Assembly (NCBI RefSeq): GCF_900100655.1
Contig: NZ_FNCE01000002.1
Span: 248,001-312,000 of the forward strand
Source of the DNA: Limimonas halophila
GTDB taxonomy: Bacteria; Pseudomonadota; Alphaproteobacteria; Kiloniellales; Rhodovibrionaceae
DNA: 64,000 bases
Direction: 5' to 3'
Both the position numbers and the translations under genes were made by a program. Of the stretch, positions 24,867 to 33,616 are shown piece after piece. The notes under the pieces were generated by a model that ran no database searches, had not been told where the DNA came from, and saw only the letters and a list, made by a program, of their open reading frames with translations. Position 1 is the first letter of the stretch, and each line of letters starts with the position of its first letter.

Positions 24867-26126
24867 ATGGAAAACGAGTTTCACCGGATCAAGCGCCTTC
24901 CGCCCTATGTGTTCGCCGAGGTGAACGCGCTGAAAGCGAACGCACGCCGGCGCGGCGAGGACGTTGTCGACTTCGGGATGGGCAATCCCGACCAACCGCC
25001 GCCCCAGCACATCATCGACAAACTGACGGAGTCGGTGCAGAACCCGAACGTTCACGGGTATTCCAACTCGCGCGGCATCCCCGGCCTGCGCCGGGCCCAA
25101 GCGGCGTATTACCAACGCCGGTTCGGGGTCGAGCTGGACCCGGAGCGCGAGATCATCGTCAACATCGGCTCCAAGGAAGGGTTGGCGAACCTGGCCCAGG
25201 CGATCACCAGCCCGGGCGACGTCCTGCTGGTGCCGAACCCAAGCTATCCCATTCACGCCTTCGGCTTCATCATCGCCGGAGCGGCCGTGCGGGCGCTGCC
25301 GGTCGCCGGGTTCGACGACGACGAGGCGGCCTTCCGCCGCGCGTTCATGGAGCAGATGAAGCGCGCCGTGCGGCATTCCGTGCCCAAGCCGTTGGCGGTG
25401 GTGCTCAACTTCCCGAACAACCCGACGGCGCGCACGGTCGATCTGGACTTCTACGGCGAGGTGGTGGAGTTCTGCCGCCACCACGGCATCTACATCATTT
25501 CCGACGTCGCCTACGCCGAGGTCTACTTCGACGTGGACCCGCCGCCGTCGATCCTGCAGATCCCTGGCGCGCGCGAGGTGGCCGTCGAGTTCTCCTCGCT
25601 GTCGAAGAGCTACTCCATGCCCGGCTGGCGCGTCGGCTTCTGCGCCGGCAACGAGAAGTTGATCAACGCGCTGGGCCGCGTGAAGTCGTACGTGGACTAC
25701 GGCGCCTTCACACCCATCCAGGTCGCGGCGACGGCGGCGCTGAACGGTCCGCAGGACTGCCTGGACGAGATGCGCGAGCGCTATCGCGCCCGCCGCGACC
25801 TGCTGATCAATGGGCTCAACGCCGCGGGCTGGCCGGTCAAGGCACCGCCGGCATCGATGTTCGCCTGGGCGCCCATTCCCGAGCCGTTCCGCCACATGGG
25901 CTCGCTGGCCTTTTCGAAGTACCTGCTGGAGCAGGCGAACGTCGCGGTCAGCCCGGGCGTCGGCTTCGGCGAGTACGGCGACAACTACGTCCGCCTCGCC
26001 CTCGTGGAGAACAAGCACCGCACGCGCCAGGCCGTCCGCAACATCAAACTTTTCATGCGCCGTGAACTGGGCTACCAGACACGGGCCGACGGCCAGTCCC
26101 AGAAAGACAGGAAGGTGGCCCTGTGA
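24867..26126 (+). CDS. PLP-dependent aminotransferase, alanine-type (AlaC-like)
   Basis: A 419-residue class I/II aminotransferase. It has VVDFGMGNPDQPPP, SRGIPGLRRA, NFPNNPTA and the pyridoxal lysine in SSLSKSYSMPGWRVGF. This branch (AlaC/YfdZ) makes alanine from pyruvate and glutamate; related sequences include LL-diaminopimelate aminotransferases. The stop overlaps the start of hom, and in many alphaproteobacteria this enzyme sits directly before hom, so it may serve aspartate-family amino acid metabolism. Fold certain, substrate probable. Confidence 0.9.
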   Translation: MENEFHRIKRLPPYVFAEVNALKANARRRGEDVVDFGMGNPDQPPPQHIIDKLTESVQNPNVHGYSNSRGIPGLRRAQAAYYQRRFGVELDPEREIIVNIGSKEGLANLAQAITSPGDVLLVPNPSYPIHAFGFIIAGAAVRALPVAGFDDDEAAFRRAFMEQMKRAVRHSVPKPLAVVLNFPNNPTARTVDLDFYGEVVEFCRHHGIYIISDVAYAEVYFDVDPPPSILQIPGAREVAVEFSSLSKSYSMPGWRVGFCAGNEKLINALGRVKSYVDYGAFTPIQVAATAALNGPQDCLDEMRERYRARRDLLINGLNAAGWPVKAPPASMFAWAPIPEPFRHMGSLAFSKYLLEQANVAVSPGVGFGEYGDNYVRLALVENKHRTRQAVRNIKLFMRRELGYQTRADGQSQKDRKVAL

Positions 26127-27418
26127 GTGAACCGCTGCGCATCGGCGTGGCCGGTCTCGGCGTGGTGGGAACCGGCACGCTGACGGTCCTGGAGCGCCAT
26201 CACGAACTCATCGCCGACCGCTGCGGCCGGCCCGCGATGGTTACGGCCGTGTCCGCGCGCGACCGGCGCAAGGAGCGGGGAGTCGACCTCTCCGCCGTGC
26301 GCTGGTTCGACGACCCGACCGCCATGGCCAGCGACCCCGAGATCGACGTCGTCGTCGAGTTGATCGGCGGCGAGGCCGGTGTGGCGAAGGATGTCGTGGA
26401 AACCGCGCTCGCCCACGGCAAGCACGTCGTCACCGCCAACAAGGCCATGCTCGCCCATGCGGGCACGGAGCTGGCCGGCCGCGCCGAGGAATCGGGCGCC
26501 GTGCTGGCGTGCGAGGCAGCCGTGTGCGGCGGCATTCCCGCCATCAAGACGGTGCGCGAGGGCCTCGCCGGCAATGCCGTCGAGGCGATCTACGGCATCC
26601 TCAACGGCAGCTCCAACTACATCCTGACGACGATGCGCGAGACGGGCCGGGAATTCGGCGAGGTGCTCGCCGACACCCAGAAGCTCGGCTACGCCGAGGC
26701 CGATCCCAGCCTGGACGTCGACGGGATCGACGCCGCGCACAAGCTCGCGATCCTCACCGCGCTCGCCTTCAACACCCGGGTCGACTACGAGGGCATCCAC
26801 GTCGAGGGCATCCGCGAGGTGAGCGCGCTCGACATCAACTACGCCGAAGAGCTGGGCTACCGCATCAAACTGCTCGGCATCGCGCGCCGGGCCGACGGCG
26901 GCATCGAGCAGCGCGTCCACCCCTGCATGGTGCCCAAGAGCGCGCCCATCGCGAACGTCGAGGGCGTGAACAACGCCGTCGTCGCCGAAGGCGACTTCGT
27001 CGGCAACATCCTCACCGAGGGCGCGGGCGCCGGCGCCGGGCCGACAGCGTCGGCCGTGGTCGCGGACATCATGGACATCGCGCGCGGCACGAACCTGCCG
27101 ACCTTCGCCGTGCCCGCCTCGAACCTGCATCCGTTGGCCTCGCGCGGCATGCACGAGCACCAGGGTGGCTACTATCTCCGCCTGATGTGCCTGGACCGGC
27201 CCGGTGTGCTAACGGAGATCACAGCGGCACTGCGCGACGAGGCGATCTCGGTGGAATCCATGGTTCAGCGCGGCCGCGGCCCCTCGGGCGAGCCGGTGCC
27301 GATCGTCATCACCACGCACGAAACCCGCGAGGCGGGCATGATGCGGGCGCTGAAGGCGATTGAGCAACTCGATGCCGTGCTGGAGGCGCCGCGCCTGATC
27401 CGGATCGAGAATCCCTGA
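26123..27418 (+). CDS. hom: Homoserine dehydrogenase
   Basis: Reduces aspartate semialdehyde to homoserine, the branch point to threonine and methionine. 431 residues: N-terminal NAD(P)-binding GVAGLGVVGTGTL, the catalytic core with VVELIGGEAG, TANKAMLAHAG, GILNGSSNYILTTM and EADPSLDVDGIDAAHKLAIL, then a C-terminal ACT domain (about 350-425, YYLRLMCLDRPGVLTEITAAL) for feedback control, probably by threonine. Start is the GTG at 26123, overlapping the aminotransferase stop as GTGA. Confidence 0.96.
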   Translation: MSEPLRIGVAGLGVVGTGTLTVLERHHELIADRCGRPAMVTAVSARDRRKERGVDLSAVRWFDDPTAMASDPEIDVVVELIGGEAGVAKDVVETALAHGKHVVTANKAMLAHAGTELAGRAEESGAVLACEAAVCGGIPAIKTVREGLAGNAVEAIYGILNGSSNYILTTMRETGREFGEVLADTQKLGYAEADPSLDVDGIDAAHKLAILTALAFNTRVDYEGIHVEGIREVSALDINYAEELGYRIKLLGIARRADGGIEQRVHPCMVPKSAPIANVEGVNNAVVAEGDFVGNILTEGAGAGAGPTASAVVADIMDIARGTNLPTFAVPASNLHPLASRGMHEHQGGYYLRLMCLDRPGVLTEITAALRDEAISVESMVQRGRGPSGEPVPIVITTHETREAGMMRALKAIEQLDAVLEAPRLIRIENP

Positions 27419-27473
27419 CAGCCGTCACGGCTCCCGCACACACGACCGCGCGTTCAACAGAGGACTGCCAGCC

Positions 27474-28457
27474 ATGGCCGACAGCGCGACGCTCGACCGC
27501 AACCTTGCTCTCGATGCCGTTCGCGTGTGCGAGCACGCCGCCCTCGCCACCTCGCGCCTGACCGGGCGCGGCGACGAGAAGGCCGCGGACCAGATGGCCG
27601 TGAACGCCATGCGCGACGCGCTCAACGAGGTCGCCATCGACGGCACGGTGGTGATCGGCGAGGGCGAGCGCGACAAGGCGCCCATGCTCTACATCGGCGA
27701 GCAGGTGGGCGCCGGCGGCCCCGGCGTGGACATCGCCCTGGATCCGCTCGAAGGCACCACGATCACGGCCAAGGGCGGCGCGAACGCGCTCGCTGTCCTG
27801 GCGCTGGCGCCGCAGGGCACGATCCTGAACGCGCCCGACACCTACATGCAGAAGATCGCCGTGGGCGGCGACCTACCGGCCGGCGTGGTCGATCTGGACG
27901 CCGACCTGGAAGCCAACCTGAAGGCGCTGGCCGAGGCCAAGGGCAAGCGGGTGGAAGACCTGAGCGTCTGCGTGCTCGACCGGCCGCGGCACAGCGAGAT
28001 CATCGACACCATCCGCCGTGTCGGCGCCCGCGCCATGTTGATCAAGGACGGCGACGTCGCCGGCGTCATCGCCACGACGCGCTTTGCCGGCTCGGTGGAC
28101 ATGTACATCGGCACCGGCGGCGCGCCGGAGGGCGTGCTGGCGGCCTCGGCGCTCGCCTGCATCGGGGGGCAGATGCAGGGCCGGCTGGTGTTCCGCGACG
28201 ACGACGAGCGCGCGCGGGCCGAGCGCTGGGGCATCACCGACTTCGACCGCAAGTACGAGCTGCCGGACATGGTCAGCGGCGACGTCATCTTCACGGCGAC
28301 CGGCGTTACCGACGGCAATATGGTGCACGGCGTGCATTGGGACGGCCAGCGCGCCAGCACGGAGTCCGTGGTCATGCGCGCGGCCACCGGCACGGTGCGC
28401 CACATCCGGGCCGAACACGATCTGCGCCGCAAGATCTGGTCGCACGTGAACGCCTGA
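27474..28457 (+). CDS. glpX: Class II fructose-1,6-bisphosphatase
   Basis: A gluconeogenic phosphatase, 327 residues. GlpX features are VIGEGERDKAPMLYIGE (metal-binding Glu/Asp), DIALDPLEGTT (the lithium-sensitive phosphatase DPLEGT motif), DRPRHSEII, GTGGAPEGVLAASAL and RAATGTVRHI. The gene lies 55 bases after hom and 5 bases before recJ. The hom-glpX-recJ order recurs in alphaproteobacteria, so they may share a transcript. Confidence 0.96.
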   Translation: MADSATLDRNLALDAVRVCEHAALATSRLTGRGDEKAADQMAVNAMRDALNEVAIDGTVVIGEGERDKAPMLYIGEQVGAGGPGVDIALDPLEGTTITAKGGANALAVLALAPQGTILNAPDTYMQKIAVGGDLPAGVVDLDADLEANLKALAEAKGKRVEDLSVCVLDRPRHSEIIDTIRRVGARAMLIKDGDVAGVIATTRFAGSVDMYIGTGGAPEGVLAASALACIGGQMQGRLVFRDDDERARAERWGITDFDRKYELPDMVSGDVIFTATGVTDGNMVHGVHWDGQRASTESVVMRAATGTVRHIRAEHDLRRKIWSHVNA

Positions 28458-28462
28458 CCGGC

Positions 28463-30262
28463 ATGTCGGAAGCGGTCGCGTCTGAGCGCCCCGCGGTTCT
28501 GGGGGTCGAACGCTCGGTTTCTGGCAAGCGCTGGTATGCGCGCGGCGACGACGACCGGCTCGCCCGTGCCCTGGCGCAGCGCCTCGGGGTGTCCGAGCTG
28601 GTCGGGCGCGTCATGGCGGGCCGGGGCGTCGGGCTCGCGGAGGCCGAGAATTTCCTGAACCCCTCGCTGCGCAGCGACCTGCCCGATCCCGCCGGCTTTC
28701 AGGACATGGATCGCGCCGCCGCGCGGCTGGTCGAGGCCGCACAGCGCGGCGAGTCCGTGGCGCTCTTCGCCGACTACGACGTGGACGGTGCCACCTCCGC
28801 GGCACTGCTGAACCGCTTCCTGCGCCATGTCGGGCTCACGCCCCGCATCTACGTGCCCGACCGCATCGCCGAAGGCTACGGTCCCAACGAAGCCGCCGTC
28901 GAAACGCTGCACAATGAGGGGCACAGCCTGATCGTCTGCCTCGACTGCGGCATCACGGCGTTCGAACCCCTCCAGCACGCCCAGCGGCTCGGCGTCGACA
29001 CGATCGTCGTGGATCACCACCAGGCCGAGCCGCACCTGCCGCCGGCCGTTGCGGTTGTGAACCCGAACCGGCTCGACGAGTCCGGCGCACACGGCCAGCT
29101 CGCAGCCGTCGGTGTGACCTTCCTCACGGTGGTCGCGCTCAACCGCGCGCTGCGACAGGCCGGGTTCTACGGGGCGAGCCGGCCGGAACCGGATCTGCGC
29201 CGCTGGTTGGATCTGGTGGCGCTTGGCACCGTCGCCGACGTCGTGCCGCTCACAGGGGTCAACCGGGCGCTCGTGGCGCGCGGGCTGGACGTGGCGGCGC
29301 GCCGCGGCAATCCCGGACTGGCGGCGCTGGGCGATCTGGCGCGGCTGGACGAGCGGCCCACGCCGTTTCACTGCGGCTTCGTGCTGGGTCCGCGCATCAA
29401 CGCGGGGGGCCGCATCGGGCGCGCGGACATGGGCGCTCGACTGCTGTCCACGGACCGTCCCGGCGAGGCAGCCGAGATCGCGGGCGAGCTGGACCGCCTG
29501 AACACCGAGCGCAAGGAGATGGAGTCCGCCGTCCTCGACGCCGCGATGGCGCAGGTCGATCAGGCGGACGCGCTGCCGCCGGGCCTGGTGCTCGTCGCCG
29601 GCTCGGGCTGGCACCCGGGGGTCATCGGCATCGTCGCCAGCCGGCTGGTGGAACGCTATCAGCGCCCGGCCATTGTGGTGGCGTTCGACGAGGAGGGACG
29701 CGGGCAGGGGTCCGGCCGCTCGGTACCGGGCGTGGACCTCGGCGCAGCGGTCATCGCGGCCCGGCAGGCCGGTGTGCTGGACGCCGGCGGCGGCCACCCC
29801 ATGGCGGCCGGACTATCGGTTTCCGCCGACAAGCTCCGGGCCGCCCAGGATTTCCTGACGGAGCGACTCAGCAGCGCGCTCGCGGCCAGCGGCTATGTGC
29901 CCTCGATGTCGCTGGACGGCACGGTGCGCCCGCGGGGCGCCACGCTCGACACCGTGCGCGCGCTCGAGGACCTCGGCCCGTACGGCACGGGCAACCCGGA
30001 GCCGCGATTCGCCGTCGCCGACGCGCGCGTGGTGGGAGCCGACGTGGTGGGCGGCAACCACGTGCGCTGCACGCTCACGGACGAGACGGGGGCGCGCCTG
30101 AAGGCCATCGCGTTCCGCGCCGTCGACGAGCCGGTCGGGCAGGCGCTTCTGAACACACGCGGCGGCACGGTTCACGTCGCGGGAAAGTTGCGTTTGGACC
30201 GGTGGGCGGGCCGCAACGGCGTGCAGCTGATCGTCGACGACGTCGCGACGTCGGGAAGCTAG
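28463..30262 (+). CDS. recJ: Single-stranded-DNA-specific exonuclease RecJ
   Basis: A 5'-3' ssDNA exonuclease in recombination and repair. At 599 residues it is of usual size. DHH-superfamily motifs: ALFADYDVDGATSAALL, LIVCLDCGI, DTIVVDHHQAEPHLPP, LDLVALGTVADVVPL, GPRINAGGRIG. The DHHA1 part has DAGGGHPMAAGLSV. A C-terminal OB-like domain (GNHVRCTLTDETGARLKAIAF) is present. The ATG at 28463 lies in the spacer after glpX; the open frame extends upstream through glpX but in the wrong frame for it. Confidence 0.96.
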   Translation: MSEAVASERPAVLGVERSVSGKRWYARGDDDRLARALAQRLGVSELVGRVMAGRGVGLAEAENFLNPSLRSDLPDPAGFQDMDRAAARLVEAAQRGESVALFADYDVDGATSAALLNRFLRHVGLTPRIYVPDRIAEGYGPNEAAVETLHNEGHSLIVCLDCGITAFEPLQHAQRLGVDTIVVDHHQAEPHLPPAVAVVNPNRLDESGAHGQLAAVGVTFLTVVALNRALRQAGFYGASRPEPDLRRWLDLVALGTVADVVPLTGVNRALVARGLDVAARRGNPGLAALGDLARLDERPTPFHCGFVLGPRINAGGRIGRADMGARLLSTDRPGEAAEIAGELDRLNTERKEMESAVLDAAMAQVDQADALPPGLVLVAGSGWHPGVIGIVASRLVERYQRPAIVVAFDEEGRGQGSGRSVPGVDLGAAVIAARQAGVLDAGGGHPMAAGLSVSADKLRAAQDFLTERLSSALAASGYVPSMSLDGTVRPRGATLDTVRALEDLGPYGTGNPEPRFAVADARVVGADVVGGNHVRCTLTDETGARLKAIAFRAVDEPVGQALLNTRGGTVHVAGKLRLDRWAGRNGVQLIVDDVATSGS

Positions 30263-30321
30263 GCCGCTCCCCTTGAAACACGCCGCCGTCTCCGTTAGTT
30301 CCCGTCATGGCGACAGCCGGT

Positions 30322-30397
30322 GTCCCCATCGTCTAGTGGCCTAGGACTCCGCTCTTTCAAGGCGGCGACGCGGGTTCGAATCCCGCTGGGGACACCA
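30322..30397 (+). tRNA. tRNA-Glu (anticodon UUC)
   Basis: 76 bases with CCA encoded. The acceptor GTCCCCA (30322-30328) pairs with TGGGGAC (30387-30393). The anticodon loop is CTTTCAA (anticodon TTC) and the T-loop is GGTTCGAATCCC. It lies 59 bases after recJ. Confidence 0.96.
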
Positions 30398-30566
30398 CTT
30401 TCTTTGCTCCGGGCGCTCGCTGGACCAAGGGTGCGCCTTGCTGCTCCGGGGCGAGACGGCAAATACCACGGCTGCGACACCCCCAGAAAAACGTTGCCCT
30501 GCTTTCCGGGATCAGTGGATCTTGGCCGGTGGGCGAGGTGTCGTCAGATTGCGGGAAGGGATCGTC
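30398..30566. other. Spacer after tRNA-Glu with no gene
   Basis: No convincing coding sequence, repeat or intrinsic terminator. Open frames here start inside the tRNA and are not credible. It forms the boundary between the housekeeping block and the nitrate-reduction region. Confidence 0.4.
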
Positions 30567-30793
30567 CTATTCGGCACCCGCCGTCACCAGCACGGGCATG
30601 TAGATCAGGGCGTATCCACCAAATGCGGCGATCGACGCACCTGGCGAGAGGGCCAGTAAAGCTGGGCTCGGGTCCAACCCGTGGCCATCGCCATCACGAG
30701 GCCGAACGCTGCCGCGGCCGCCGGACAGAGCGCACCGAGTCGGAACAACGACGGGACGCCGTGCTCAAACGGCACCAACGCAGGCCGCGACAT
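30567..30793 (-). pseudogene. Frameshifted small two-helix membrane protein gene
   Basis: An ATG at 30793 has a strong SD (GGAGG, eight bases upstream). It reads [20 protein letters not shown] and a hydrophobic segment (AAAAAFGLVMAMATG), then degenerates to a stop at about 30612. Shifting frame near 30660 continues as LLALSPGASIAAFGGYALIY and MPVLVTAGAE to a stop at 30567, which would make a second membrane helix and a sensible ending of a protein of about 75 residues. This looks like one small membrane-protein gene broken by a single indel, or a sequencing error. It follows the nar operon on the same strand. I do not recognise the family with confidence. Confidence 0.45.
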
Positions 30794-31048
30794 ACGCAGA
30801 CCCTCCGGATAGAGCAGCTCGCCGTAGAGCAGAATCACCTTTTCCCTATGCCCACGCCGCCGTGGCCGTCCCGGGGGTGATTCTGCTTGCTCGTGCGTGG
30901 ACAGCCGGAAGGCTCGCGTGCTGGCAGCACGCAAGCGGCCGACAGGCCACTGAGCGCCGCAGGCGCTGAAACTGCTCGCACCGGAAAAACACGAACCTAT
31001 GCTGAGGTTTCCGGCTTTCTCCGCCAACACGATTTCACGCACGGTGCT
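30794..31048. repeat. Intergenic region with inverted repeats
   Basis: No gene is seen in these 255 bases. They hold a 10-base perfect inverted repeat (CAGAATCACC at 30830-30839 and GGTGATTCTG at 30876-30885), a near-continuous palindrome GCGTGCTG-G-CAGCACGC at 30916-30932, and AGCGCC-GCA-GGCGCT at 30953-30967. None is followed by a T-tract, so I do not call a terminator. They may mark the end of the nar transcript or a remnant of rearrangement. Confidence 0.4.
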
Positions 31049-31321
31049 CTAGCCGTCCAGCCGGTGGCGCAGCATGGCCTCCAGGCAGGCGCCTTCGGGC
31101 GACTCGCCGTCCTGCATGCGGCCGACCACCTGGGCCCAGGCTTCCTCGTCCGCGCTCACAACGAACTGGCGCACGGCGAGCTGGGCGTAGGCGGGCAGGC
31201 TCTCCCCCGCGGCGTCGGCGGCGTGGCGCGCCCGCGCCACGGTGACGAGGTCGAAGCGCTCGCCAAGCAGCTCGATGGGGTCGGCGCACTCCACGGAATC
31301 CAGCAGTCGTCCCAGATGCAT
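31049..31321 (-). CDS. Small protein at the end of the nar operon, function unknown
   Basis: A 90-residue, mildly acidic, soluble and mostly helical protein (MHLGRLLDSVECADPIELLG at the start, LEAMLRHRLDG at the end) with no signal peptide. GGGGAGG five bases before the ATG and a gap of only 14 bases after the parvulin gene show it is a real gene of the nar transcript. I know no family. A role with the parvulin or in nitrate-reductase maturation is only suggested by position. Confidence 0.65.
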   Translation of the reverse strand: MHLGRLLDSVECADPIELLGERFDLVTVARARHAADAAGESLPAYAQLAVRQFVVSADEEAWAQVVGRMQDGESPEGACLEAMLRHRLDG

Positions 31322-31335
31322 GACGGCCTCCCCGA

Positions 31336-32127
31336 TTACTGCACCAGCGGACTGGACGCGGCGGCAATGTCCAGGCCGCGGATGTCCGCGCGGCCGGCCA
31401 GGATGGAGATGTACTGTGCGACGGCCCGGTTCCACGACTGGCTGCGCAGGTAGTGGGCGATGCGCTCACGCACCGCCTCGAAGGCCAGATCCTCGCCGCT
31501 GCGCCGGTCGTCCAGGCGCACGACATGGATGCCGTAGCGGGTCGGCACGGGGGCGGGGCAGAGCTGCCCCGGCTCCAAGGCGTCCAGGAAGCTCTCGAAC
31601 TCGCTGACCGTCTGCCCGCGCGCGACCCATCCCAGGTCGCCGCCGTCCGAAGCAGACGTACAGTGCGAGCGCGCCCGTGCCAGCTCGGCGAAGCGATCCG
31701 GCTCGGTTTGCAGCTCGGCGATCGCTTCGTTGGCCTGGATTTCGGCCTGGGTCCGGACTTCGGTGTCGCCGGGCGGCGCCGGGAAGAAGATGTGCGCCGC
31801 GCGGTAGGTGTCCGGCGTGCGGAATTTGCCGCGGTTGTTGTCGTAGTAGCGCCGCAGCATCGTCTCATCCAGCTCCGGCACGGCGATCTCGCGCGCGAGA
31901 AGCTGGCGGATCAGGGCGTCCTCGTCGGTCTCGCGCTTGCCGTCCGCCAGCGGCTGCGGCTCGGGCACGAGACCCTGGCGCTCGGCTTCGGCGAGCAGCA
32001 GTTCGCGCACGACCAGGGCCTCGGCCGCCTGCGCCCGCGCGTCCGAGAGCGTCTCCGCCGGGTGGTTCTGGGTTTCGGTCGCGATCGCCTCTTCGCTGAT
32101 CTCGCGGCCCTCGACGGTGATCGACAT
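31336..32127 (-). CDS. Parvulin-type peptidyl-prolyl isomerase
   Basis: A 263-residue protein with no signal peptide, so cytoplasmic. The N-terminal half (about 1-110) is a helical SurA/NifM-like chaperone region. The parvulin domain (about 115-225) shows YRAAHIFFPAP, FAELARARSHCTSASDGGDL, GWVARGQTVSEFESFL, and PVPTRYGIHVVRLDDR. It lies 12 bases after narI. A parvulin gene is often the last member of nar operons, where it is thought to help fold or mature the nitrate reductase; that role is inferred. Confidence 0.9.
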   Translation of the reverse strand: MSITVEGREISEEAIATETQNHPAETLSDARAQAAEALVVRELLLAEAERQGLVPEPQPLADGKRETDEDALIRQLLAREIAVPELDETMLRRYYDNNRGKFRTPDTYRAAHIFFPAPPGDTEVRTQAEIQANEAIAELQTEPDRFAELARARSHCTSASDGGDLGWVARGQTVSEFESFLDALEPGQLCPAPVPTRYGIHVVRLDDRRSGEDLAFEAVRERIAHYLRSQSWNRAVAQYISILAGRADIRGLDIAAASSPLVQ

Positions 32128-32139
32128 GGCAGCCTCCGT

Positions 32140-32874
32140 TCAGCTCATGGGCCGGGCCGTGCGCGTGGCGGTGCCGCGGCGGCCCTTGGGGTGCCGGCTT
32201 CGCACGATCTGATAGCCGGTGCGCCCCAGGAACCAGACAGGCGCCGAAATGGCGTGCACCAGGCGCGTGAAGGGGAAGACCAGGAAAATCAGCAGCCCCA
32301 GCGTCAGGTGGATTTTGAACACCAGCGGCGCCGGCACGATCATCTGCCCCAGGCCGTCCTGGAAGGTGAGGATGCCCTGCGCCCACTCCATGAAGACGAC
32401 CATCATGGCGCCGTCGAGGTGCTGGGCGGAGAAGGGGATGGTGAGCATGCCCAGCAAAAGCTGGACGTAGAGCAGCACCAGGATCGCCAGGTCCGCCCAC
32501 TGCGTCTGGCGGCGGATGCGCGGGTCGGTCAGGCGCCGGTTGAGCAGCAGCGTCGCGCCGACCAGCGCCATCAGCCCGGCGATGCCGCCGAGCGTCATCG
32601 CGAAGAGCTGCTTGAAGGTGTGGCCGATCCCGAGGAAGTCGTAGACCTCGATGGGCACGAGCAACCCGAAGAGGTGGCCGAGGAAGATGATGAGGATGCC
32701 CACGTGGAAGAGGTTGCTGCCCCAGCGCAGCTGCTTGCGCCGCAGGAGCTGGCTGGAGCCGCTGCGCCAGGCGAACTGGTCCGTGTTGAAGCGCATAATG
32801 CTGCCGACCACCAGCACCGCCACGGCGATGTAGGGGAAGTAGCCGAACAGCAGGGTGTGGATGTCGCTCGTCAT
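32140..32874 (-). CDS. narI: Respiratory nitrate reductase gamma subunit, cytochrome b
   Basis: 244 residues with five transmembrane helices. NarI oxidises quinol at the membrane and passes electrons through two b hemes to NarH. The heme-ligand histidines are visible in FHVGILIIFLGHLFG and in KIHLTLGLLIFLVFPFTRLVH (given in parts: IHLTLGLL and FTRLVH). The ATG at 32874 overlaps the narJ stop (ATGA), so the two are translationally coupled. Confidence 0.95.
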   Translation of the reverse strand: MTSDIHTLLFGYFPYIAVAVLVVGSIMRFNTDQFAWRSGSSQLLRRKQLRWGSNLFHVGILIIFLGHLFGLLVPIEVYDFLGIGHTFKQLFAMTLGGIAGLMALVGATLLLNRRLTDPRIRRQTQWADLAILVLLYVQLLLGMLTIPFSAQHLDGAMMVVFMEWAQGILTFQDGLGQMIVPAPLVFKIHLTLGLLIFLVFPFTRLVHAISAPVWFLGRTGYQIVRSRHPKGRRGTATRTARPMS

Positions 32875-33605
32875 TGCGGCGTCTCCCGATCGGCGTGGTG
32901 GGCCTGTTTGCCGGTGGTGGCGGCGGCCACGCGCTCGGCGATCTGCTTGATGCGCCCGCAGCTGTTGCCGCCCGTGCCGGGTGCGTCGGGACCGAAGGAC
33001 ACGGGGTCCTCGGCCCACTCGCGGTCCAGGCGTTCGGTGTCGTCCGGCTCGTCGTCGCCTTCCTTGAGGATCTGCTCCAGGGACGCGGCGTCCGCCGGCT
33101 GCGCGGACAACGCCTCAAGCGCCTCGAACACGGGCGCGTAGCTGGAGCCGCGTTCCTTCAGCCGCGAGCGGATGCCGGCGATGACGTGGATGGGCTGGCT
33201 CAGGCGCTGACACGCCTCCTCGGGCGCGAGGACGGAGCAATACTCCAGGTACAGCGGCAGGTAGTCGGGCAGCTCCTTGGCGGCGAGTTCGAGGCCCGCC
33301 TGCGCGTACATCTGCTGGAGCTGGACCATCGCCTCGCCGCGGTCGCGGGACTCGCCGTGGACGTGCTCGAAAAGATGCAGCGAGCGCGCCCGGCTGCGGT
33401 CGAAGAGCGCGACGTAGCGCGATTGCAGGTCGAGCAGGTCCCAGGTGGCCAGTTCGTCCAGCAGCGGCTTCAGGGCCTCGCGCTGGCGGCGGGGCACCAG
33501 CCCCTCCCGCCGCAGGGCGCGGGCGATTTCGCCGTCCCGCACGGCCTGCTGTAGCTCGGCCGTGGGGTAGTTCAAAAGCGCGGCGAGCGCGGCACAGGTG
33601 TACAT
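32871..33605 (-). CDS. narJ: Nitrate reductase molybdenum cofactor assembly chaperone
   Basis: A 244-residue TorD-family chaperone that holds apo-NarG and promotes Mo-cofactor insertion before membrane attachment. It has the typical LNYPTAELQQAV start, RSLHLFEHVHGESRDRGEAM (signature HxFEHVHGxSRDRG) and LPDYLPLYLEYCS. The C-terminal 60 residues are charged and less conserved. The ATG at 33605 follows narH by 11 bases. Confidence 0.95.
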   Translation of the reverse strand: MYTCAALAALLNYPTAELQQAVRDGEIARALRREGLVPRRQREALKPLLDELATWDLLDLQSRYVALFDRSRARSLHLFEHVHGESRDRGEAMVQLQQMYAQAGLELAAKELPDYLPLYLEYCSVLAPEEACQRLSQPIHVIAGIRSRLKERGSSYAPVFEALEALSAQPADAASLEQILKEGDDEPDDTERLDREWAEDPVSFGPDAPGTGGNSCGRIKQIAERVAAATTGKQAHHADRETPQ

Positions 33606-33616
33606 GACGCGCCCCC

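Noticed and set aside
27527-28462. In-frame upstream extension of recJ through glpX
   Set aside because: The extension is Arg/Gly/Ala-rich nonsense in a different frame from glpX; the ATG at 28463 gives the normal RecJ N-terminus.
30320-30880. Plus-strand frame beginning at tRNA-Glu
   Set aside because: Starts at the tRNA 5' end and reads through it; a common artefact.
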